Shown: in pieces, positions 1-9,000 of the stretch
Position numbering within the stretch: the stretch's first letter is position 1
Layout of the letters: every line of letters starts with the position of its first letter
Translations under genes and position numbers: made by a program
DNA from: AAA164-E04 sp964342825
GTDB taxonomy: Bacteria > Verrucomicrobiota > Verrucomicrobiia > Limisphaerales > AAA164-E04
NCBI GenBank assembly: GCA_964342825.1
Contig: CAYFHO010000004.1
Span: 62,001 to 126,000, forward strand
Length of the DNA stretch: 64,000 nucleotides
Direction of reading: 5' to 3'
Notes under the pieces: model-generated
Database searches by the model: none
Seen by the model: only the letters and a program-made list of their open reading frames with translations
Told to the model about the DNA's origin: nothing

Positions 1-329
1 ATCAAAAAGCCTTTGGTATGGAAATATCCATGTATGATCCTTCTTTTGACTTTGGGATTTTGAACATGGAAGGTGGATCGATTGGGATTGCCTCCAATCA
101 TTCGGGTGAACTCATGATGCCCGGCAAATTCCCGACATCAAAAAACGGTCATCCCGATGGTGTCGAAATCGCATTCTACTCCAACGATGTGAAAGCTGAT
201 TTTCAGAAAGCGGTTGAAGCGGGTGCCACTCCAATAACCGTGCCAAGAAAAATGGAATGGGGACAAACCGTGGCATATGTAAAAAGTATTGAGGGAACCA
301 TCATAGGAATTTGTTCAGAAATGGCGTAG
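1..329 (+). CDS. VOC (glyoxalase/bleomycin-resistance fold) family protein, 5' end missing
   Basis: Only the C-terminal part of a small VOC-superfamily protein lies in the window. The reading frame is open from the left edge, and the residues before the first ATG (position 18) read QKAFGM. This resembles the usual 'YEKAFG' segment of VOC domains, so the gene most likely begins outside the window. The visible part has the second half of a beta-alpha-beta-beta-beta module, including DGVEIAFYSNDV, a helix rich in Ala ('FQKAVEAGATP') and the closing strands 'AYVKSIEGTIIGICS'. Family members are metal-dependent enzymes (lyases, dioxygenases) or antibiotic-binding proteins of about 120-140 residues. 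The substrate cannot be told from the fragment. It precedes glmS on the same strand, with about 108 bases between. Confidence 0.7.
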   Translation, partial: QKAFGMEISMYDPSFDFGILNMEGGSIGIASNHSGELMMPGKFPTSKNGHPDGVEIAFYSNDVKADFQKAVEAGATPITVPRKMEWGQTVAYVKSIEGTIIGICSEMA

Positions 330-437
330 GGCGATCATGAGATATACCAAACATGAGCCAATGTGCTTCATTTTTTATTTTTCAAGGCATCATTCCGCTT
401 TGACAAACTCTTCCTGAATCGTCACTTTACGGCCCTT

Positions 438-2291
438 ATGTGCGGCATCATTGGATACGTAGGAGGTCAATCATCCACACCATTACTTTTAGAAGGGCTC
501 CGTCGACTCGAATACAGGGGCTACGACAGTGCTGGTATCAGTGTCATTGACAATGGCAAATTAAGCATCAGGAAACGCAAAGGTAAGATCGATGACGGTT
601 TGGCTCCGCTCTGTACGGATACTCCAATCCAGGGAAACATCGGAATTGGACACACGCGTTGGGCAACACATGGGGAACCTTCTGACGCAAATTCTCATCC
701 CCATTTGGATGCCTCGGAAAAAATCTCGGTCGTTCACAACGGGGTCATAGAAAATTATGATCGCCTGAGGGATCGCCTTTCGACTCATGGAATCCAATTT
801 AATTCAGAGACAGACACGGAAGTTCTGGCCAAATTAATTGGCTTTCATTACGCGAAGGAAACAAAACAATCCGGAATTCAGCGACTGATCAACGCGGTTG
901 AAACAGCATTGAAAGAAGTGATTGGCACCTATGGCATCGGAGTCGTTTGTGAAGATTTCCCGGATACGATCGTTGGTGCCCGAAGGGGTTCTCCACTTCT
1001 GATTGGGATTGGTGAGAATGAAAATTTCTTATCCAGTGACGCATCCGCGGTAGTGGCCCACACCAAGCGGGTCGTCTATTTAAACGATTACGATGTGGTC
1101 ACACTGACGGCCAAAGATTTTCATGTCACCAACCTGGGCTCGGACACTGCAAAAGTTCAAATTAGCCAAATTGAATTTGATGCCGACGCCACTGAAAAAG
1201 GTGAGTTTGCACACTACATGCTCAAGGAAATCTATGAGCAGCCTCAAACAGTACGGAACACCATGAGAGGCAGGGTGGATCTTGAAAATGCAACATCGAT
1301 TTTTGGAGGCCTCAACCTGGACGCCTCGCAATTAAGATCCATTCGTCAAATCATACTCATTGCATGCGGAACCAGTTGGCATGCCGCCTTGACCGCAGAA
1401 TATCTGATTGAGGAATATGCACACATCCCGGTCAGTGTTGAATACGCGAGTGAGTTCAGGTATCGAAATGCACCCATCGAAGCTGAAACTCTGGTTATCG
1501 CCATCACACAAAGTGGAGAAACCGCTGACACATTGGCCGCCATGCGCGAAGCCAAACGCAAAGGCCACCCTTGTGTTGCCATCTGTAACGTGGTTGGAAG
1601 CACCATTGCCAGGGAATCGGATGGTGGAATTTACCTTCATGCTGGACCGGAAATCGGGGTTGCATCCACCAAGGCATTTACTTCACAAGTCACCGCTTTA
1701 ACCCTACTGGCGGTCATGCTTGGCAGAATCAGGATGCTCTCCTCCAGAAGCGGTCTGGAAATATTGCAAAGCCTTTCCGCAATACCGGAACAAGTGGCAT
1801 CGATTTTAAAACAGCATGATACGATTCGCACCATTGCAAAAAAATACGCCACTGTGAGCAATTTTTTCTTTATTGGAAGACAATATAATTTCCCCGTGGC
1901 TCTTGAAGGGGCGTTGAAGCTGAAAGAGATTTCCTATATTCACGCAGAAGGGTATCCGGCAGCCGAGATGAAACATGGTCCCATAGCCATGATCGATGAA
2001 AAAACTCCTTCAGTTGTTATCGCACCAACAGATTTCCTTTACGAAAAAACAATCAGCAACCTGAAAGAAATCAAGGCTCGCAAGGGACCTATCATCGCCA
2101 TGACCACGGAGGGAAATCACCGTTTAATCGATGAGGCAGATGAAGTCATTTTTATCCCTAAAACACTGGAATCTTTGTATCCACTTTTGACTGTCATACC
2201 TCTTCAGTTGTTATCTTATGAAATCGCGGTGGCCAGAGGCTGCGAAGTTGATAAGCCTCGAAATCTAGCAAAGAGCGTGACCGTGGAATGA
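438..2291 (+). CDS. glmS: Glutamine--fructose-6-phosphate aminotransferase (isomerizing)
   Basis: Makes glucosamine-6-phosphate from fructose-6-phosphate and glutamine in the cytoplasm, the entry step to UDP-GlcNAc for peptidoglycan, LPS and exopolysaccharide. The frame is open from an ATG at 363, but the protein must start at the ATG at 438, because MCGIIGYVGG puts the catalytic N-terminal Cys directly after Met. From there it is 617 residues, close to the about 610 usual for the family. The class II glutaminase domain includes GHTRWATHGEPS and fills about residues 1-235. Two SIS sugar-isomerase domains follow, with CGTSWHAALTAEYLIEE near residue 310 and SQSGETADTLAAMREAK shortly after. The C-terminus DKPRNLAKSVTVE is the canonical ending. 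No glmS-ribozyme-like leader was recognised in the short upstream gap. Confidence 0.97.
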   Translation: MCGIIGYVGGQSSTPLLLEGLRRLEYRGYDSAGISVIDNGKLSIRKRKGKIDDGLAPLCTDTPIQGNIGIGHTRWATHGEPSDANSHPHLDASEKISVVHNGVIENYDRLRDRLSTHGIQFNSETDTEVLAKLIGFHYAKETKQSGIQRLINAVETALKEVIGTYGIGVVCEDFPDTIVGARRGSPLLIGIGENENFLSSDASAVVAHTKRVVYLNDYDVVTLTAKDFHVTNLGSDTAKVQISQIEFDADATEKGEFAHYMLKEIYEQPQTVRNTMRGRVDLENATSIFGGLNLDASQLRSIRQIILIACGTSWHAALTAEYLIEEYAHIPVSVEYASEFRYRNAPIEAETLVIAITQSGETADTLAAMREAKRKGHPCVAICNVVGSTIARESDGGIYLHAGPEIGVASTKAFTSQVTALTLLAVMLGRIRMLSSRSGLEILQSLSAIPEQVASILKQHDTIRTIAKKYATVSNFFFIGRQYNFPVALEGALKLKEISYIHAEGYPAAEMKHGPIAMIDEKTPSVVIAPTDFLYEKTISNLKEIKARKGPIIAMTTEGNHRLIDEADEVIFIPKTLESLYPLLTVIPLQLLSYEIAVARGCEVDKPRNLAKSVTVE

Positions 2292-2354
2292 AATGCAAGC
2301 CGGATGACTTTGAGAACTTGGAAGGCATGAAAACCTTCCCGTCAGGAGCTTGAC

Positions 2355-2380
2355 TTAGGGGAGCCCCTCCCCTAATTCTT
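2355..2380 (+). terminator. Perfect 9-bp hairpin downstream of glmS, possible terminator
   Basis: TTAGGGGAG (2355-2363) and CTCCCCTAA (2367-2375) are exact reverse complements around a 3-base CCC loop, followed by TTCTT. The position, about 65 bases after the glmS stop and just before the next gene, fits a terminator. The short interrupted U-tract makes intrinsic termination uncertain. A second weaker stem (GGAAGG/CCTTCC) lies around 2320-2340. Confidence 0.45.
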
Positions 2381-2387
2381 CACATGA

Positions 2388-5300
2388 ATGTTTCCTTCGA
2401 TCCTGCCATCATATTGGAGTGCGATACAGACTAGAACTGTGTATCCATCCAGAGATGTTGCAGATGGGTTTTTACTTTCTGTCGGGATTTTTTGCATGAG
2501 ATGGATATTATTTTGTCCAATCTTGATTCGATGCCTGTCTCCGGGAACCCTTTCTGCCGACGAAAATTTGGTTACCTACACAAGCACGCCACTAAACTTG
2601 GCAATATCCAGCTCTCCTAAAGTTGGGTTTATCAGGCTGTCTCCATCCAGCACAGGAATTCATTTTACCAATCAATTGACAGGTGACCCGTTTCTAACGG
2701 ATGCGGTGGCACACAATGGCTCAGGGGTTACACTTGGGGATGTCAATAACGATGGATGGGTGGATGTGTATTTGTGCAGTTTGCAAGGTCCTAATCAGCT
2801 TTACTTGAATCAAGGAAATTGGACCTTTGTGACCAAACAAATCGGCCCGGCAGCCTGTGAAGGACAACGATCGACGGCAGCAACACTTGTAGATGTAGAT
2901 GGAGACACGGATCTGGACCTCCTGGTCAATGGGATCGCTGCTGGAACGCGGCTTTTCTTGAATGATGGCGAAGGGAATTTTCAGGAATCAACGCAGGCAG
3001 GTTTATCACAAACCAGCTCGCCTACTTCCATGGCCTTGGCCGACATAGATGGAGATGGAGATTTGGATCTCTATTGTGCCCAATATATTGATGTCATGCA
3101 CATCGCAGATCCGACTACAGATTACAAACTATCTAGCCGGAACGGCCAATACATCGTTACTCACGTGAATGGTGAACCTACGACTACTCCCCGATTAAGC
3201 AACCGATTCATAGTTTCAAAGACAGGCAGACTGAGAGAACTTCCTGAAACGGATGCACTCTACCTGAACGATGGCGGAGGAAGGTTCAAATCCATTCAAT
3301 TTACAAAAGGAACATTTAACAACGCAGAAGGCAATCCTGTGCAACCTCCGCGTGATTGGAGTTTGGCGGTCATGTTTCGCGACCTGAATCAGGACGGATC
3401 ACCAGATATTTATGTCTGCACGGACAATGCCACGCCAGATCGAATCTGGATCAACAATGGCAATGGTACCTTTAATGCACTTGAGCGAACCAAAATCCGT
3501 CACACCAGCCGATCGTCCATGGGATTGGACATTGCAGATATCAATCGGGATGGAATCGATGACATCTTTGTTGTGGACATGTTTGCCAGAAATCACAAAA
3601 AGCGGTTGATGCAGTTGGCCAAGCAGCATTCATCTCCTGCGGTCGTTCAGCACCCCCTCGGGCAACCAAGATATAATCGTAACACGTTATTCATGGGGCG
3701 CGACGATCATTCCTATTCTGAAACAGCACTCATGGCAGGGATTGCTGCCACTGATTGGTCCTGGTGCCCGGTCTTTCTGGATGTGGATTTGGATGGTTAT
3801 GAGGACCTACTGGTAACCAATGGATTCAGTTTTGATGTCATGGACCAGGATAGTCAGGATCAGTTGCGGATCATGCAGCTTTCGAAGTTTGATCGCCAAC
3901 GATCCAGACAGTTTCACCCTCCGTTCCTGACAAAAAATGTATCCTTTAAAAACCTGCGCAACGGGACATTTGAAGCCGTAGATGGGAAATGGGGTTTTGA
4001 CATCCAAGGGATTTCCTACGGAATGGCCCTGGCAGATCTTGATAATGACGGGGACCAGGATGTCGTGATCAATCAGCTCAATGAGGCAGCCTTGATTTTA
4101 AAAAATGAAGCCACAGCCTCAAGAGTAAAAGTAACAGTGGAAGGTCCCAAAAATAATTACCATGGAATAGGCGCACACATCCGAATTTCAAACGACCTCA
4201 TCACGCAAAGCCAAGTCATACTATCCGGAGGTCGCTACCTATCAAGCGATGAAACCGCTCGAACATTTGCTTGTGACCTCAGTAACTTACCAAGCCAATT
4301 GGAGGTCACATGGCCGGACCAAAGCGTGACCACTATCCAAGACATAAAACCCAATCACCATTATGTCGTTCGATACTCAGGCTCTTCACCAGGGAATCAG
4401 GATCACCCCGTAAGGCAGCTTAGCCCACTATTTACCGATGAAAGTCATTTATTGAAATTCAAACACCAAACCTCCCCTGCTCTACCCATACCTCAGCAGA
4501 ATTCCGATAGCATGATGGAGATTAATGCTCCAGGCGTTTGCTGGATGGATATCAATCGAGATGGCTGGGATGATTTGTTTATCTCCGGTGGACAAAACCA
4601 GCCACCGGGAATCTTTATCAATCAAAAAGGATTATCATTCGAACCCGTCCAGTCCAAAAAGCAAACTGGCGACGCCTTGGGTTCAGTGGTTCCATGGGAC
4701 GATAATAAAGGTAATCGGTATTGGCTGGCTTCCGCCTCTCACCGCACCAGCGATCCAGAGAGGTCTAGTGCGGTTCATTTTTATTCCGCTTCTTCAACTG
4801 AACCCCAACATACCTTGATAACCGGCCCCGCCGGCATAGGTACTCTTTGCGTTGCCGACATCGACATGGATGGCGATCAAGATCTGTTCATTGGATCGAC
4901 TTCGGTATATGGAAAACACCCTGAACCTGCAGCATCACAAATATGGCTCAATGTGAATGGTAACCTAACCAAGAGCGTAAAATGGAGTGAACCATTTGAA
5001 TCTGCTGGAATAGTTACTGGTGCCGTTTTTTTCCATTTTGACAAAGACGGTCACCCAGATTTGGCCATTGCGACTGAATGGGGAACGATTCGGGCCTATC
5101 AAAACACACTGAACGGATTTGTGGAAGAGACCGAATCGACAGGTCTTTTCCATTACTCGGGATGGTGGACATGTCTGGGAAAAGGTGATTTCAACCAAGA
5201 TGGAAGAGAAGATCTAGTAGCGGGTAATATCGGTTTGAACACCCCTAAAGCTCTTTATCCGACAAATCAATTTCGCATTTGGTATGGCGACCTCGATAAT

Positions 5301-5873
5301 AACGGATTTACGGAAGCAATAGAAACTTGGCACGAAAATGGAAACTGGTATCCGCTTGCCAACCGCACGGAACTTTCAAGGATCATGCCCGATTTACCAC
5401 AACGATTCACCACACATCGTCAATTTAGTGATGCAAATATCCAGGCAGTAACAGGAAATTACTTTTCCAAATTGGGTCACCATGAGGCTAAGATTGCAGA
5501 ATCCAGTTTGTTCTTGAACCTTCCAAGTGGATTTCAAAGGGTCAAATTACCAAGGATCATTCAGGAATCACCCGTTTATAACATTTCGGTCGCAGACTTG
5601 AACGGAGATCACATCGAAGACCTTTTTCTCGGTCAGAATAAGTATCCGGAAAACATTTCCATCACCCGACTTGACAACGGAAATGGTGTTTGGCTGCTCG
5701 GAAAAGGTGAAGGAACTTTCGAAAACTTGACACAAAACCAAACCGGCATTTCGCTCCATGGAGAGTCAAGATCTTCAGCAACAAATGATTACAATCAAGA
5801 TGGAGCTCTCGATCTTATCGTAGTTGAAAAAAATGCAGTTACTCGAGTTTTTAAAGGCAATCCATCCCCATGA
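2388..5873 (+). CDS. Large secreted FG-GAP/VCBS repeat protein with internal UnbV/ASPIC domain
   Basis: A protein of 1161 residues if the ATG at 2388 is used. The ATG at 2499 starts MRWILFCPILIRCLSPG, a better signal-peptide start, so export to the periplasm or surface is likely and the first 37 residues may not be translated. The N-terminal half carries many FG-GAP/VCBS repeats, each with a calcium-type Asp loop such as DVNNDGWVDV, DVDGDTDLDL and DIDGDGDLDL, consistent with a beta-propeller. An ASPIC/UnbV domain sits at about residues 585-662 (GIGAHIRI...GGRYLSSDE...VTWPDQS). A second set of FG-GAP repeats follows (DINRDGWDDL, DIDMDGDQDLF, DFNQDGREDLV, DLNGDHIEDLF). CRTAC1-type proteins of this kind are numerous in Planctomycetota, Verrucomicrobiota and Bacteroidota. 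No enzymatic activity can be assigned, and adhesion or ligand binding is the usual guess. Confidence 0.85.
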   Translation: MFPSILPSYWSAIQTRTVYPSRDVADGFLLSVGIFCMRWILFCPILIRCLSPGTLSADENLVTYTSTPLNLAISSSPKVGFIRLSPSSTGIHFTNQLTGDPFLTDAVAHNGSGVTLGDVNNDGWVDVYLCSLQGPNQLYLNQGNWTFVTKQIGPAACEGQRSTAATLVDVDGDTDLDLLVNGIAAGTRLFLNDGEGNFQESTQAGLSQTSSPTSMALADIDGDGDLDLYCAQYIDVMHIADPTTDYKLSSRNGQYIVTHVNGEPTTTPRLSNRFIVSKTGRLRELPETDALYLNDGGGRFKSIQFTKGTFNNAEGNPVQPPRDWSLAVMFRDLNQDGSPDIYVCTDNATPDRIWINNGNGTFNALERTKIRHTSRSSMGLDIADINRDGIDDIFVVDMFARNHKKRLMQLAKQHSSPAVVQHPLGQPRYNRNTLFMGRDDHSYSETALMAGIAATDWSWCPVFLDVDLDGYEDLLVTNGFSFDVMDQDSQDQLRIMQLSKFDRQRSRQFHPPFLTKNVSFKNLRNGTFEAVDGKWGFDIQGISYGMALADLDNDGDQDVVINQLNEAALILKNEATASRVKVTVEGPKNNYHGIGAHIRISNDLITQSQVILSGGRYLSSDETARTFACDLSNLPSQLEVTWPDQSVTTIQDIKPNHHYVVRYSGSSPGNQDHPVRQLSPLFTDESHLLKFKHQTSPALPIPQQNSDSMMEINAPGVCWMDINRDGWDDLFISGGQNQPPGIFINQKGLSFEPVQSKKQTGDALGSVVPWDDNKGNRYWLASASHRTSDPERSSAVHFYSASSTEPQHTLITGPAGIGTLCVADIDMDGDQDLFIGSTSVYGKHPEPAASQIWLNVNGNLTKSVKWSEPFESAGIVTGAVFFHFDKDGHPDLAIATEWGTIRAYQNTLNGFVEETESTGLFHYSGWWTCLGKGDFNQDGREDLVAGNIGLNTPKALYPTNQFRIWYGDLDNNGFTEAIETWHENGNWYPLANRTELSRIMPDLPQRFTTHRQFSDANIQAVTGNYFSKLGHHEAKIAESSLFLNLPSGFQRVKLPRIIQESPVYNISVADLNGDHIEDLFLGQNKYPENISITRLDNGNGVWLLGKGEGTFENLTQNQTGISLHGESRSSATNDYNQDGALDLIVVEKNAVTRVFKGNPSP

Positions 5874-6088
5874 TTTGAAGGGGAAGCGGATCCGCGGATC
5901 TTGTCTCATTGGAGACTTACTATCAAAAATTTACCCTCACCTAAGGCCTATCTTAAGAGGTCCCAAAGAATCAAAATGCCTCCAATTTCCTTTACTTTAG
6001 TCAGTATTTGCCTAGTCTCTACGAAACCCAAAAGTTGAAAGACGTAAGTGCGTCTGGAAATCAAAAGAATCAATAACTGAACCAAGTT

Positions 6089-9000
6089 ATGTTTAAATAC
6101 AAGCACCTCCTGCTTACCGTAGCAGCGGCCTTGTCACTTCAATGCACGGTTTCGGCCAACAATATTGAAGAAGGCAAGGAATTCTACACAGCGATCAAGG
6201 CACCATCGCCGATCGTATTGGATGGTGATCTCTCCGAATGGAGGGGCGCTATGTTAGTTTCCGATCCAGGATTCCATCACCCTGAAAATCGTCCCGAAGG
6301 GGATGACGGTCAATTAATCATTCATGAGGAATGGCAAGGCGGCACCTGGGAAGGTCCGGACGACCATACCTCCGCTGTCCGAGTGGTTTATGATGATGAC
6401 AATATTTACTTTGGATTTACGGTCACGGATGATTATCACGAAAATGCTGCAAACAGCGCTTGGAACGGTGACTCTGTTCAGTTGATGATTGCCAATGAGG
6501 CGAGGGATACTCAGGTAGCACTATACAATTACGCCCTGGGCGGAATTGAAACCGAGTTGGGCGACATCATCGTGAACCACGAAGCTGGCCCAGCAGCTGC
6601 TGCAGGTGCGACTCCTACTGAAGCAGTTGTCAAACGCGATACCGCCTCAAAAACAACTACCTATGAAATCAAGCTTCCCAAAGACACACTGGGTTTGACC
6701 GAACTCAAGGGAGGCGTTCGCTTCGGACTCGGGATGGCTATCAACGATGGTGATGAAGCCACTCCCGGACAAAAAGGATTCGGTGGTTTGGGTGTACACT
6801 CAGTGGTTCATGGTAAAAATCCGGAACAGACCGCTTTGGTCACGCTGGCAACCGCCAATAACATCGAACCCGGTAAGGAATACTACTTCGCCAACGCTTT
6901 AAGAAACCCTGCAGATTTTGTCCTCGATGGAGAACTCACCGAATGGAGTGGCATCCCAGTACTTTCCGACCCACGCTTCTTCTTCCCCGAAGCCAGCGGA
7001 AGAGATGGAGCGCTGGTTCTACACGAGGAATGGCAAGGTGGCACCTGGGAAGGTCCGGATGATCAGACTTCGGCCATACAAATAGCCTACGACGAAAACA
7101 ATCTCTACTTTGGTTTCACCGTAACGGACGACTACCATGAAAACGCTGCCAACAGCGCATGGAATGGTGACTCCGTGCAATTGATGATTGCCAATGCCAA
7201 TCAGGACACTCAGATCGCCCTGTATAATTATGCTCTCGGCGGAACGGAATCCGAGATCGGAGACATCATTGTGAATCACGAAGCAGGCCCTGCGGCAGCG
7301 GCAGGAGCAACACCCACTGAAGCGGTTGTCAAGCGCAACACAGAAACCAAAACCACTACTTACGAAATCAAGTTACCTAAAGAAACCCTTGGTTTTGATA
7401 CATTGGAATTGGGAACTCAGTTTGGATTGGGAATGGCCATCAATGATGGCGACGAAGAAACACCAGGCCAAAAAGGTTGGGGTGGACTAGGTGTCCATTC
7501 GATTGTGCACGGAAAAGATCCGGATCAAACTGCACTGGTGACGCTCGGAATTGGTGGAGCATCAGACAGGATTTTCATATCAGCAGTGAACGTGAGTATC
7601 AACAGCTTTTCGTTCAGGGTAACGAACCTTGGTGAATCGATTGTGGATCCTGACTCGGCAAAGTTGACCATCAATGGATCCGAAGTTCCATTGACATCTT
7701 CAGCCAACAGCAATTCCTTTGATTTCATTTACACAACGGAAAATTTCGAGCCAAACACCGTGATTGATTACACCATTGAAGTGTCCGACACCAATGGCAA
7801 CGTTGTACCTGACGCAGGTATATTGACTTCACCTTCCTTTGGTCTACTTCGATCCACCATGTTGGCCACCGATGTAGATACCTCCATGAGAGGTTTCGTT
7901 TACAAAGTTTGGCAAACTGATTTGTTCAACCACGGAAATAGCATTTCTGAAGTTACCGGTATTTTGGAATCACCTCCTAACGACATTGATGGCAGCACCT
8001 TATTGAATGATGCGTTCAAGGAAGAGGTAGGCCCTGCTTCAGGTGCTGGAGTGGAAGCCGACCACTTGCTCCAATTTGAAATCCCGAGCGTCATCAATCT
8101 GAACGCCTACCAAGGTGGTGTCGATCTGGGGAACTTCCAGCCTGACGACCAGATGCCAGGTGTTCCCGGTGCCTTTGGCAGCTTTGATGGTGTGGCTGTT
8201 GAAATCATGACATTCGTTGATTTTCCTGAAGGATTACTCACCATGGGCGTCAACAGTGATGATGGTTTCCAATTGGAAATCGGCCATATTGGCGACCCAC
8301 GTGTCATGGTTGCAGGAAAATTTGAAGGCGGAAGAGGATCTTCCGATACGACCTTCCTCATGGATGTTCGCGAAGCAGGTATTTACCCTGTTCGACTGGT
8401 TTATTTCAGTCAAGGCGGTGAAGCCAGTTTGGAATTATTCACCTTGAACGACGCAGGTGAGCGAGTGCTGTTAAATGATACGGACAACGGCGGTTTAGCA
8501 GCTTATCGAGTCGGAACAGTGCCTGATTATATAGATCCAATACCAGAACCAACGGTCACCATTCTCCCACTTGAGGGAGCCCCGGCTGTCGGAACCGGCT
8601 TGGACGGTCGATACTGGCAAGCAGAACCCAAAGCCATCGCTAATCTTCAGGACATGGGGGGCGACTTGGACATCGGGCTGGAAATTATCAACAGCTGGTA
8701 TCCAACTGGAACGTTCAAAGCTACCGGGCTGAGTTTCCAGGGCGGTAATGATCTGACCCCTATTCAGGAATGGTTACAGGATGACGGTGAGTCCTACGTA
8801 GGTACTGACGGCAATTTGGACGATGGAGTTCTGAGCTTCACCGGTTATATCCGTATCGACAATCCGGGAGAGGTAGCCATCCGTTCCGCTTCAGATGATG
8901 GATCTATCATCTGGATCGCAGGAGAAAAAGTAGTGGACAACGACGGAAGCCACGGAGCACCTGGCCCAGCACCAGACGGTACCTATAATTTTGAGGTAGC

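Noticed and set aside
363..437. 25 extra codons in frame before glmS (ATG at 363)
   Set aside because: GlmS needs its Cys directly after the initiator Met for glutaminase activity, so the ATG at 438 must be the start.
330..437. Possible glmS ribozyme or riboswitch before glmS
   Set aside because: The gap is only about 108 bases and contains no recognisable conserved core of the ribozyme.
5886..5900. Overlapping palindromes (GCGGATCCGC and GATCCGCGGATC) after the large FG-GAP gene
   Set aside because: Short perfect palindromes with no loop or T-run. No terminator or known operator logic, could be chance.
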